A model generated the notes under the pieces. It was not told the DNA's origin, ran no database searches, and was given only the letters and a program-made list of their open reading frames with translations. Shown here in pieces: positions 28,248 through 39,400 of a stretch of DNA of 39,400 nucleotides. The translations under genes and the position numbers were made by a program. The first letter of the stretch is position 1, and every line of letters starts with the position of its first letter. Where the stretch lies: the NCBI RefSeq assembly GCF_016428595.1, contig NZ_JAELVQ010000031.1, forward strand, positions 1-39,400, written 5' to 3'. The stretch comes from Snuella sedimenti. Its GTDB lineage: Bacteria > Bacteroidota > Bacteroidia > Flavobacteriales > Flavobacteriaceae.

Positions 28248-28669
28248 TCACTATAATGTCATTCAAAAACATTTGTAGTCCTAAAAACATTACTATTCTC
28301 AATAAAATGTTATATATAATTAAAAAATAGGATAAAATTCAACATTTATTAAAAACAAATAGGTTAAATCCTTGCATTATCCATAGCCTGATATCTATCT
28401 TACTCCTAAAATCGTTTCAACCTGAGTTCGACGTTAAAAAAATCAGGATTTTATTAAGGAAAAAGTGAAAAACCCAATAACCTAAAACACTTATTTTCAA
28501 TTTCATAACTAAACATTTCACTTATAGTTTCTTTCCTTAGAATTACTAAAATCGTCTGTTCTATCAACGATTTTTGTTTAGTATTTGTCCCTTTTTCCAA
28601 AAAAACCTCAAATCAAATTTCAATCACAAAACACAAGTCAAATTTACTTGTTTTAATAATCGAGTTTGG
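28248..28669. other. Intergenic region between modules A and B
   Basis: No gene is seen in these 422 bases. The left part must hold the promoter of the ECF sigma gene; no convincing Bacteroidota -7 (TAnnTTTG) and -33 (TTG) pair was found by eye. Two copies of CTAAAATCGT occur, at about 28407-28416 and 28546-28555. The second is the left arm of an 8-bp stem (AAAATCGT 28548-28555 with ACGATTTT 28567-28574) followed by TTTG on the plus strand, where no gene precedes it. The right end holds the weak terminator of module A. Confidence 0.5.
28633..28651 (-). terminator. Weak terminator candidate after the module A sulfatase
   Basis: ACAAGT and ACTTGT form a 6-bp stem with a 7-base loop, extended by AAA/TTT pairing after one mismatch. 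It is 19 bases past the sulfatase stop codon, and GTTTTG follows on the minus strand. The stem is AT-rich, so it is much weaker than the two other terminators in the window. Confidence 0.4.
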
Positions 28670-30193
28670 TTATAAAGGCCTAATTACCCCCATAGGTTCC
28701 CCTCCTTTTTCAGGATAGAGCGCTTTTCTTTTATTCATTTCATCAGCTAGGGTTTCCATCATAATTTTTAACTGTTCAGGGTTCTCATCAACTAAATTAT
28801 CTATTTCAAATGGATCTTCTTTCAAGTTGAACAATTCACAATGTGGTGGACCTTCAATTTGATAATGATAGATAATTTTCCAATCTGCTTTAACTAAACT
28901 TGTAAAATAATTTGAACGATGATTACCATGTGGAAAATGATTGAGAAACAACTCATTTCTTTCAATATTTTTCTGACCTTTAAGTTGATTTTCAAGGTTA
29001 AATCCATCTAAAATATGGTCTTTGGGAAATGGTAAACTAAGTAATTTACTAATTGTAGGAAACACATCTAAAATTGTACCTTGCTGATGTTGTATTGTAT
29101 TACGAGCTATAGGCAATTTCTTTTGCCAAAATTCTTTTTCATTTGGCGTAACCCACGAAGCTATAAACGGAACTCGCATCCCCCCTTCCCAATGATTGCC
29201 CTTTTTTCCTTTTAGTGGTGATGAGCTACTGTAATCATCTATAATGGGTAAGGGTGCATCTGAGCCATTATCTCCCAAAAAGAAGATTATTGTATTCTCT
29301 CCTAACCCTAAACTTTTTACATGTTGAATAATATCACCCAACGATTTATCAATCCCTTCAATTAAAGTTGCGTATGCCTGTGCTTTTTCAGATTTACCTG
29401 AATTCTTGTATTGGTTAGCAAAACGAGCATCAGGCTGAAAAGGCGCATGTACGGCATAATGGGCCATATAAAGAAAAAATGGTTTCTTTTCTTCCTTGGC
29501 TTTAGATATAGCTAAATTGGCTTCTAGTGTCAATGCTTCTGTCAAAAATATATCTTTACCATGGTATTTCTCTAAACCTGGTACTGCTCTTTTTTTATTA
29601 CCTTTAATATACCCGAAACCATCCAAACCATAATAACTACCTGGTTGTCCAATGGAGCTCCCGGCAATATTAACATCAAAGCCAAGATTAAGGGGGTTTT
29701 CTCCTTCACTACCAAAGGGACCAAAATGGGCTTTACCTACATGAATGGTTTTATAACCATTCTGCCGTAATACTCGTGGCAGCGTTACAGATTCTTTCGT
29801 CAACCCCTTCCAGTTCCAATTTTGTGGTCCAAATTCTGTTCTATTATTGTTTTCTGAATTAATCCAATTAGTTACACCATGACGTGCCGAGTTCTGTCCT
29901 GTTAAAATTGAAGCGCGTGTAGGAGAGCAAACTGAATGCGCATAAAAATTTGTAAACCTCACCCCTTGTCTTGCTAGGTTCTCCATATGGGGTGTTCGAT
30001 AATAATCATTCAACGGATACTTTACAAGATTACCTTCCTTATCCGTCATAAATGGTACTGAAGTATCCATTAATCCCATATCATCTACCAAAAAAACAAT
30101 TATATTTGGAGGATTGCGGTCTTTTACTGTATGCGCAACGCACGATACCGTACCAAATAATAACACAATTAAAACAGGTAGTTTAAATTTCAT
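28670..30193 (-). CDS. Lipoprotein S1-type sulfatase (module A, distal)
   Basis: A formylglycine-type sulfatase. The frame is open from an ATG at 30229, but that start overlaps the GH2 gene end. The ATG at 30193 is preferred because it gives a proper lipoprotein signal (MKFKLPVLIVLLFGTVSC, lipid Cys18) and lies 13 bases after GH2. The product is then 507 residues. Metal ligands appear in FLVDDMGLMD (Asp37/Asp38). The maturation motif is CSPTR at Cys89. Other sulfatase hallmarks are IHVGKAHFG, FLGDNGSD, GNHWEGGMRVPF and the C-terminal ELFNLKEDPFEIDNL. It would remove a sulfate ester from the glycan, next to the galactosidase it shares an operon with. Subfamily and sulfate position are not determinable by eye. 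Confidence 0.9.
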   Translation of the reverse strand: MKFKLPVLIVLLFGTVSCVAHTVKDRNPPNIIVFLVDDMGLMDTSVPFMTDKEGNLVKYPLNDYYRTPHMENLARQGVRFTNFYAHSVCSPTRASILTGQNSARHGVTNWINSENNNRTEFGPQNWNWKGLTKESVTLPRVLRQNGYKTIHVGKAHFGPFGSEGENPLNLGFDVNIAGSSIGQPGSYYGLDGFGYIKGNKKRAVPGLEKYHGKDIFLTEALTLEANLAISKAKEEKKPFFLYMAHYAVHAPFQPDARFANQYKNSGKSEKAQAYATLIEGIDKSLGDIIQHVKSLGLGENTIIFFLGDNGSDAPLPIIDDYSSSSPLKGKKGNHWEGGMRVPFIASWVTPNEKEFWQKKLPIARNTIQHQQGTILDVFPTISKLLSLPFPKDHILDGFNLENQLKGQKNIERNELFLNHFPHGNHRSNYFTSLVKADWKIIYHYQIEGPPHCELFNLKEDPFEIDNLVDENPEQLKIMMETLADEMNKRKALYPEKGGEPMGVIRPL

Positions 30194-30206
30194 TTTATCT
30201 AATTTT

Positions 30207-33784
<3,578 letters not shown>

Positions 33785-34990
33785 TTATTCTATTAAACCT
33801 TCTAGTAAATGAAAATCTAGATTTAGTGCTTCTTTCTTTTTAGTTGTTTCTATTTTGAAAACTGAGTTTATAGCGGTAGTATTACTAAAGAAACCATAGT
33901 TTTTTAAATAATACTTATTGTTTTCTATTCCTTCTGAATAATCGAGTCTGACATTTTTCCTGGCAGTGGCGTCTGCTCTAAACTTAGCGTCTGTTATACT
34001 ATACCAAGTGTTTTTAGTATCGTAAACCCACTGATTTGTGTAAAACGATTTTCTAACTTTATTACCCATATCTGGTTGAAAGTTTTCTAAAAATGAATGA
34101 AGGTTCTTTAAATAGGTTATAGTCTTTGGATACCTGAAACTTGCCATTAATTCCCATTTCTCTTTTTCGAGAGCAAAAACAAATGCAGTATAATCTGTAA
34201 AATTATTTATGAACGGAACACCCTTTAACAAAAACTTATATGTGGTATCTGCTTTCCATAGATATTTACGATAACTTTGCTCTCCAGACTCTTCATACCA
34301 AAACTCTCCTGCTATCACATCTTTTCCTTTTTTCAATAATATTATTTGTTGATCTTTTGGGATATCTTTTGGATTGTTAGTTTTATAAGGGCTCCAAACC
34401 GAAAACAAAAACCTTCGTTCGGTCTCTAAGTTTACCTGCATTCCAAAATACCCTTCCTTAAACCCGTTTGCCATAAAATAAGAACCTATAAAATCATTCC
34501 CTTCAGGCACTGTAATTTCACTATGCAACCATGCAATATCACTTGCTGATTCTGGTATTGGGTAGTTTAAGTGTACAGATGGTCCTCTTCTACCCCAATA
34601 TGCATCATCCTTTATATAATACAAATTTCCTGTTGTAGCATCTCTCCCTATCATTAATTGATCAATGACTATAGCGGCTTCACTCCTTTTATTTGCTTTT
34701 TCTCCTTTATAGTTAAAATGACTTACCAATAGTAAGTCTCCAATTAATGCTTCTGGAGAAACATTGTTTTTTGTGAAAGTTGTAACTATTTTACCTGTAT
34801 TATTATCAAGTAGTGGTATTTTTAATTTATACGATTCTTCTTCATTAATGAGATTCAATTCCAATATAGCACCCCGAGTTAAAATATTTTGAACATCCGG
34901 CTGGACTTTATTATTTTTTAAAATTTCTTTGATAAACAAAAGGAAATAGGATGTTGATTTTATTATTATTTTTTCACCAAGCACTCTCAT
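33785..34990 (-). CDS. DUF3472-type protein lacking a signal peptide
   Basis: A 401-residue protein. Residues from about 130 match the DUF3472 pattern: YWGRRGPSVHLNYPIPESAS, DIAWLHSEITVPEGNDFIGS, YFMANGFKEGYFGMQVN, then RFLFSVWSPYKTNNPKDIP and LHSFLENFQPDMG. Such proteins occur in PULs, are normally exported, and usually have a DUF5077 domain in front; residues 35-125 may be a diverged version of it. The biochemical function is unknown. Here the N-terminus (MRVLGEKIIIKSTSYFLLFI) is not a convincing signal peptide and a TAG lies two codons upstream. The gene may therefore have lost its leader. It lies 118 bases after an EEP gene. Confidence 0.72.
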   Translation of the reverse strand: MRVLGEKIIIKSTSYFLLFIKEILKNNKVQPDVQNILTRGAILELNLINEEESYKLKIPLLDNNTGKIVTTFTKNNVSPEALIGDLLLVSHFNYKGEKANKRSEAAIVIDQLMIGRDATTGNLYYIKDDAYWGRRGPSVHLNYPIPESASDIAWLHSEITVPEGNDFIGSYFMANGFKEGYFGMQVNLETERRFLFSVWSPYKTNNPKDIPKDQQIILLKKGKDVIAGEFWYEESGEQSYRKYLWKADTTYKFLLKGVPFINNFTDYTAFVFALEKEKWELMASFRYPKTITYLKNLHSFLENFQPDMGNKVRKSFYTNQWVYDTKNTWYSITDAKFRADATARKNVRLDYSEGIENNKYYLKNYGFFSNTTAINSVFKIETTKKKEALNLDFHLLEGLIE

Positions 34991-35108
34991 AAGCTATTTA
35001 ACATCAACAACATACTGTTTTTATTAAACAATATTTAGGTAAATTACAATCATATATATGTTCTTTTTAGCTCTCTAGACTTCTTAATAAAATTCTATTT
35101 TGAATAAA

Positions 35109-36029
35109 TTATCTGTTATATAAAGCCATATCAACAAATACAGGTAAATGATCACTACATATTTGTTCAAATGTAGTAGCCGATTCATTGTAATGTTCTG
35201 ATCTTATAACATATGATACTTTGTTCGCCACCCGAGACCATGCACTATTAGAAGCATAAATATGATCAATATCTGAACTTCCTCCCGCAACGGTTCCCTT
35301 TTTATCCGATTTACCAATTAAGTGCAATAGTTTTTTCTCATTTTTTGGCTGGATTGTGGTATGCGGAGATTTGCCTGGAGAACCGTTCAAATCACCAACA
35401 AGAAAAATAGTTTTAGGATAAACTGTATCCTTTAGCATTTTTTTTACCAGTTCACGATAAAAGGCGCCTTGGTTTTTCCTGTGCTCATCGGCTTTTTCAC
35501 TTCCGCCAGGATATGCATGGTTACTTATAACAACAAAAGAATCACCGCCTTTAATGGGTTTGAAAATACCTGAAAATGGTGGACGGTTGGTATAAGGGTA
35601 ACCTTCGAGCCACGCTTTGTATTGTATACATGTTACTTTAGAGGTATTCCATATGAGGCAAGTTTCATCTTCTTGTCGGCGACCAGGATCCCATCCAGCT
35701 TCTGGATTAACTTTCCATTCTGGCCCTAATAATTCAACAAGACCGTGAATGCGTTTATTATTTTGAATTTCTTGTAAAGCTATAACCGATGCATCCCAAT
35801 TTCGAATGCGATCTGCCATAATTTTAAGTTCCGCATCTGTGCGCAAAGGGGTGCGTCTTCCTAAAAACTTAACATTCCAGGTAACCACTCTAACGTGATT
35901 GTCTGGAACCTTAAAAGGGATTGTATTTTCTTGAGCCTTTAAGGGGTGGTTTCCAAGAATAAGAAGAACCAGAAAAGTTATGACATTCATGTTTTTTCTT
36001 ATCAAACTTTTGTTATTTCTTATGTTCAT
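35109..36029 (-). CDS. Secreted endonuclease/exonuclease/phosphatase (EEP) family enzyme 2
   Basis: A 306-residue EEP-fold metal-dependent phosphoesterase. A signal peptide ends LKAQ at residue 33. An alternative start at Met14 (base 35990) would also give a good leader. Catalytic-type motifs are all present: TWNVKFLG (Asn52), ALQEIQ (Glu87, metal), SNHAYPGG (His171), VGDLNGSPG (Asp213, Asn215), SDIDHIYAS (Asp255) and CSDHLPVF (Asp293, His294). The fold covers DNases, sphingomyelinases, phosphatases and nucleotidases, so the substrate cannot be told from the motifs. Position between a sulfatase/EEP pair and a galactosidase suggests work on a phosphoester in the same polymer, or phosphate or nucleic acid scavenging. 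It starts 28 bases after EEP 1. Confidence 0.85.
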   Translation of the reverse strand: MNIRNNKSLIRKNMNVITFLVLLILGNHPLKAQENTIPFKVPDNHVRVVTWNVKFLGRRTPLRTDAELKIMADRIRNWDASVIALQEIQNNKRIHGLVELLGPEWKVNPEAGWDPGRRQEDETCLIWNTSKVTCIQYKAWLEGYPYTNRPPFSGIFKPIKGGDSFVVISNHAYPGGSEKADEHRKNQGAFYRELVKKMLKDTVYPKTIFLVGDLNGSPGKSPHTTIQPKNEKKLLHLIGKSDKKGTVAGGSSDIDHIYASNSAWSRVANKVSYVIRSEHYNESATTFEQICSDHLPVFVDMALYNR

Positions 36030-36057
36030 GTTTTAAAATTTATTTGTTGTTAGTAAT

Positions 36058-37080
36058 TTATTTTTTGTTCGAAAAATCTGCTATCAACGGCAAATGATCG
36101 AAAGAGACTTTTCCTTTAAGCGGTTGATTGGGATCAAGAGCAACATCATTACATTCCAACTTGTTAATATCCAATGTTTTTTGATCTAAGGTTAAAGTAT
36201 TCAGCATAAAATTATTTGTCATTTTCAATGATTTCCCAGAAAATAACATGAAATCAATAGTTCCTCCTTGAACCACTGTAGAGCCATCATCGAACATAAC
36301 AGAGCCTGAACTTATAGGGCTATGGTTTTTTAGTTGTAAAGGTTGTTGATCTTTTAGCATCGGGCTGTAATCTCCCTCTATATTTAGCGTTGGATTAAGG
36401 GAGCTTATAATTTTGTACGGCAGATCATCCCTTCTAGAATTAAAATCACCACATACCATAAGCAATGAATTTGTGGGCACATCCGAATTCTTTCCATCAA
36501 TAACGTCTTTCAAAAAATTCGCAATCATCCTGGCTTCTTTAGCTCTTTGCTCTGGGTCTTTCCAATGCAAATGCACGTTCACTAATAATAAATCCTCTCT
36601 AGAGATAGAGTCCGGAAGGTCAATAAGAACAGTAAACATCCTAAGCGCTATTTCTTTTTTCCATTTTATTGGGTAACGACTAAACACCATACGTCCTTTT
36701 TCATCTGCGGCAACATTCCAGTTTTCGGAGGTCACTTTATTAAAATAGTCCAGATGCCCTTGAAGCGTCTTTGTTTCTCGTTCAATCTTGCTGTACAATA
36801 CTTCTTGCAATGCCCATATATCTGGTTTTACTGCATTGTGAATTCTAACAAAATTTGAGGTCCTGTCCTGCGCATTATGCCTTCCGGGCAAAGGAGGTTC
36901 CCCACTATCTTGAGGAAATACCGACCCCCAAAAGACATTATATGAAGCTATTCTTAGTTTTGTGTTTAACAAACGCTCAATGCCCGTACTGCTAGTTTGA
37001 CTAAAAGTTGACCCATAGACAAACATGATCAATAAGACTATTTGCACATTCTTAGTGATTTTACAGACTGATTTCCCCAT
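36058..37080 (-). CDS. Secreted endonuclease/exonuclease/phosphatase (EEP) family enzyme 1
   Basis: The frame is open from an ATG at 37191 (377 residues), but the ATG at 37080 is preferred. It opens a normal signal peptide (MGKSVCKITKNVQIVLLIMF, ending TFSQ), giving 340 residues. The longer start would lie only 15 bases after the sulfatase, which is the argument for it. EEP motifs, numbered from the long start, are IASYNVFWG (Asn85), ALQEVLY (Glu130), VNVHLHWK (His207), CGDFNSRRDD (Asp249, Asn251), GTIDFMLF (Asp313) and SFDHLPLIADF (Asp365, His366), so the site looks intact. It is clearly different from EEP 2 and not a recent duplicate. Substrate unknown; context points to an exported phosphoesterase co-expressed with sulfatases. 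Confidence 0.85.
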   Translation of the reverse strand: MGKSVCKITKNVQIVLLIMFVYGSTFSQTSSTGIERLLNTKLRIASYNVFWGSVFPQDSGEPPLPGRHNAQDRTSNFVRIHNAVKPDIWALQEVLYSKIERETKTLQGHLDYFNKVTSENWNVAADEKGRMVFSRYPIKWKKEIALRMFTVLIDLPDSISREDLLLVNVHLHWKDPEQRAKEARMIANFLKDVIDGKNSDVPTNSLLMVCGDFNSRRDDLPYKIISSLNPTLNIEGDYSPMLKDQQPLQLKNHSPISSGSVMFDDGSTVVQGGTIDFMLFSGKSLKMTNNFMLNTLTLDQKTLDINKLECNDVALDPNQPLKGKVSFDHLPLIADFSNKK

Positions 37081-37206
37081 AAAACATAACGTATTTATAT
37101 AAGTTTTTTTAAGTAAACTTCTCTGCTTGTAATTCGTCGTTATAAATTGGTTTTCAAGCACCAAAAACTCTAAGTTGTACTTTTTTCTCAAAAAAACTGT
37201 TCGATT

Positions 37207-38658
37207 TTAATTGCTTTTCACAAATCTTTTAGGATGGGTTTTATTATATTCTGAATTTTGCTTAAGCCCCATAAAAATGGGAGGTTTCATTTGTTTTTGC
37301 CATTCCTCATACCTTTCTTTAAGTAGGTCGTATTTGTTAGGTAATTTTTTCTGTAGGTCATTTTCTTCAGAAAGGTCATTTTGAAGGTTAAAAACCCCTT
37401 CTTCTTCGGAATTCTGTACCAATTTATACTCACCTTCTCTTATAGCATAATCCTCTTTGTCGTATGTCCTCCAAAATAATCGTTCATGAGGCAAGCCTTC
37501 CTTATCTCCAGAGATATAAGGAATTAAATTTACACCATCGATTGGATTCTTAGTTTCAATACTTTTTTCTCCCTGCGCAATTATAGTCGAAAAGATATCA
37601 AGAGAAATTATAGGGTTATCATAAACTGTTTTAGGTTTAATTTTTGACGGCCACATCATCGCAAATGGTACTCTAATCCCTCCTTCAAGCAAATGTCCCT
37701 TTGTACCTCTTAGCGATCCATTATCTGAGCCATGCCCCCTTTCTGGCCCTCCATTATCCGATAAAAAAACGACGATTGTATTTTTTGATAGATTTAAAGA
37801 TTCCAACTTATCCAATACTAAACCAACGCCATCATCGACAGCACTTACCATAGCGGCATAAGTTCTTCTTTTAATGTCTTTTATATGGTTAAATCTTGTT
37901 AGATACTTTTCTGTAGCCTGTAACGGACCATGGGGAGCATTATAGGCAAGGTACATAAAAAAGGAAGCGTCTTTATATTTTTCTATATAATTCACTGCTT
38001 CTCTAGAAAGAGCATCGGTTAGATATTCTGTTTCATCGATCCTTTCATCATTTCTTAACAATTTTGTTCTGTATCCTCCTCCTTGAGATTTGGCTGCGTA
38101 TTCATCTGCTAAAGTCCATTTTTCAGGGAAATATTGATGTCCACCACTCAAGAATCCATAAAAATCATCAAACCCCCTTTTTAAGGGACGTAAACTTTCA
38201 TGTGCTCCCAAATGCCATTTGCCTATAGCTACAGATTTATAATTTGCTTTTTTCAATACATCGGGAAGTGTTTCCTCACTTAGTGGGAGTCCCATCTCGG
38301 GGTCATTTGGTGCAAAAAGGGGATTACGACCAAAACCAAAACGGTCTTGGTACCTTCCTGTTATTATACCCGCCCTACTAGGGCCACAAGCTGCCCAAGT
38401 AACATAACCATTCGTAAAAATGACTCCTTGATCGGCTATACGATCTATGTTAGGCGTTGGAATATCTTTGCATCCATTAAATCCAACATCGGCATAACCT
38501 AGATCATCAACAAGGACCAAAACTAAATTAGGTCTCTCTTTCGCTTTGAAATTAATTGACCTCTCCGATTGCGTTTTACCATTAAACATTGACCATGAAT
38601 TCAATGACACTAATATCAAAATCCATATCCAAAGAAGTGTTTTTCCTAATTGTTTCAT
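37207..38658 (-). CDS. Exported S1-type sulfatase (module A, proximal)
   Basis: A 483-residue formylglycine-type sulfatase, first gene of module A. An N-terminal hydrophobic segment (LLWIWILILVSLNSWS, about 8-23) is a signal peptide or anchor. Metal ligands are Asp51/Asp52 in LVDDLGYADVGF. The maturation motif CGPSR is at Cys91. Other hallmarks are AIGKWHLG, FLSDNGGPERGHGSDNGSLR, GTKGHLLEGGIRVPFAMMW and VFNLQNDLSEENDL. It is compact, without extra C-terminal domains. Activation needs a formylglycine-generating enzyme from elsewhere in the genome. It should act with the distal sulfatase and the GH2 enzyme in stepwise degradation of a sulfated oligosaccharide. Confidence 0.92.
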   Translation of the reverse strand: MKQLGKTLLWIWILILVSLNSWSMFNGKTQSERSINFKAKERPNLVLVLVDDLGYADVGFNGCKDIPTPNIDRIADQGVIFTNGYVTWAACGPSRAGIITGRYQDRFGFGRNPLFAPNDPEMGLPLSEETLPDVLKKANYKSVAIGKWHLGAHESLRPLKRGFDDFYGFLSGGHQYFPEKWTLADEYAAKSQGGGYRTKLLRNDERIDETEYLTDALSREAVNYIEKYKDASFFMYLAYNAPHGPLQATEKYLTRFNHIKDIKRRTYAAMVSAVDDGVGLVLDKLESLNLSKNTIVVFLSDNGGPERGHGSDNGSLRGTKGHLLEGGIRVPFAMMWPSKIKPKTVYDNPIISLDIFSTIIAQGEKSIETKNPIDGVNLIPYISGDKEGLPHERLFWRTYDKEDYAIREGEYKLVQNSEEEGVFNLQNDLSEENDLQKKLPNKYDLLKERYEEWQKQMKPPIFMGLKQNSEYNKTHPKRFVKSN

Positions 38659-39090
38659 CGTTTTAAAATTATTATTAAAATTTAACCTGTATGAAGCTCA
38701 TTCTTCCCTAAACTAAGTCTTTCTCCTTTTTCTATTAATCCTTAAATCTAAAAATTAATCAATTCAATCATCTACAAACATAGGATGACAGAACACAAAT
38801 GGATGTTCATTGAAGTGATTTAAACTTTTCCAATTGGCTAAAAATCGCTCTTTTTTACCCTGTTTTTATGCTTGTTAAAGTTAATACCCGTCCAAAACCT
38901 TTCATTCAGATATTCTACTATCCTTTTCAGGGTAATTATGACGATAAAAGTCAAGAATAATTTCTTAAAATAGGTGTACTTTTTTTGCGATATAGGGGTG
39001 AATTTTTAGCAGAAACGCGTATTGTAAGGGATAAATCCTACAACAATACCAAAACAACAATTTTTAGAAAAAAATCGGGAAAAAAATCAG
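38659..39090. other. Divergent intergenic region upstream of module A
   Basis: No gene is seen. This stretch lies between the minus-strand sulfatase and the plus-strand regulator remnant, so it should hold the module A promoter. A TATGTTTG matching the Bacteroidota -7 consensus lies at 38782-38775 on the minus strand, but no -33 TTG at the right spacing was found. Two similar half sites, GGTGTACTTTTT (from 38973) and GGTGAATTTTTA (from 38997), form a direct repeat with a 24-base period. That could be a regulator binding site. Confidence 0.4.
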
Positions 39091-39283
39091 ATGGATTATT
39101 CTTTAAATTACTTTAATACAAATTTGTATACTTTCTTTTTTGTTCTCAACTAACAGCCCAAAACAAAATAAATTTTCACATTTAACTCCCAAGCTCGACA
39201 ACAAAACCATTAATTCTAAACATATTATTCAAGACACTTTAGGGCATGTTTGGATTACCAACATAAAAGGGCTATACAAGTAA
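39091..39283 (+). pseudogene. Truncated, frameshifted start of a two-component-propeller (HTCS-type) regulator
   Basis: An ATG at 39091 opens a hydrophobic leader (MDYSLNYFNTNLYTFFFVLN) that stops at 39151. Another frame, open from 39107, overlaps it and reads LSFLFSTNSPKQNKFSHLTP, then INSKHIIQDTLGHVWITN and IKGLYK before a TAA at 39281. FSHL...IIQDxxGxxWxxTxxGLxx is the first propeller repeat of the periplasmic sensor domain of hybrid two-component regulators. These regulators commonly sit divergently next to PUL enzyme genes, as here. A one-base shift in the T-rich leader would join the two frames. The remaining ~1,250 residues (propellers, kinase, receiver, AraC domain) are missing and the last 117 bases of the window show no continuation. 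The remnant is therefore dead. Confidence 0.6.
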
Positions 39284-39400
39284 CCTGAGTTTTCTATGTT
39301 AAAAACCAAATAAAAAGGCATTATTTGTTGTTTTATGGCATTGAAATCCTAGGAACGATTTTCAGTTCCGTTTTATATTTTTGCCCTATTTCTTAAATAA

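Noticed and set aside
28548-28574. 8-bp hairpin followed by T residues on the plus strand, as a terminator
   Set aside because: No plus-strand gene precedes it, and on the minus strand no T-run follows.
35109-37080. The two EEP enzymes as part of a defence or competence nuclease system
   Set aside because: Both have export signals and are embedded among sulfatases and a galactosidase; no restriction, helicase or toxin partner is present.
38775-38782. TATGTTTG as the promoter of the module A operon
   Set aside because: It fits the -7 consensus, but the nearest TTTG upstream leaves only 13 bases of spacing, shorter than the 17-23 usually seen, so it is mentioned only within the intergenic entry.

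Overview
The window is AT-rich and nearly every real gene lies on the minus strand. The gene content is that of a polysaccharide utilisation region (PUL) of a Bacteroidota, most likely a marine Flavobacteriaceae. The evidence is two SusC/SusD pairs with N-terminal STN domains, each with its own FecR anti-sigma factor and ECF sigma factor; three Cys-type formylglycine sulfatases; GH35 and GH2 beta-galactosidase-type enzymes; and a large FG-GAP/ASPIC-UnbV lipoprotein. No tRNA, rRNA or CRISPR array was seen. The genus cannot be fixed from this sequence alone.

Layout in transcription order (right to left). Module A (38.66-28.67 kb) is a catabolic block: a sulfatase, two secreted endonuclease/exonuclease/phosphatase (EEP) fold enzymes, a DUF3472-type protein, a GH2 beta-galactosidase interrupted by one in-frame TAA, and a second sulfatase. 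Module B (28.25-18.51 kb) is ECF sigma, FecR, SusC, SusD, a surface glycan-binding lipoprotein of the DUF4959/5126/5000 type and a DUF4998 lipoprotein, then a detached discoidin-like remnant and a strong hairpin. Module C (18.31-10.33 kb) is a second ECF sigma, FecR, SusC, SusD and small binding lipoprotein set, closed by a textbook terminator. Module D (10.25-0.1 kb) is the FG-GAP lipoprotein, a short chimeric ORF, a PA14-like-tailed sulfatase, a 3' fragment of a second FG-GAP gene, a GH35 enzyme and a small SusD fragment next to what may be the end of an insertion sequence.

The likely joint function is this. The two SusCD pairs import sulfated, galactose-containing oligosaccharides. The sulfatases remove sulfate esters and GH35/GH2 remove terminal beta-galactose. 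Each importer is controlled by trans-envelope signalling (STN of SusC to FecR to ECF sigma). The substrate is inferred from enzyme families only; no endo-acting enzyme (for example GH16) lies in the window. Two secreted EEP-fold phosphoesterases inside a sulfatase operon are unexpected and could mean that a phosphodiester is also cleaved.

The most striking property is the number of broken genes: a SusD fragment, an FG-GAP fragment, a fused glycosidase/sulfatase-tail ORF, a lipoprotein split from its discoidin domain by a stop codon, an AraC-type helix-turn-helix fragment, a GH2 with one nonsense codon, and the truncated, frameshifted start of a two-component-propeller (HTCS-type) regulator at the right edge. 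The region looks like a PUL that is being rearranged and is losing parts, possibly helped by mobile elements. Sequencing error is an alternative only for the single-base lesions.
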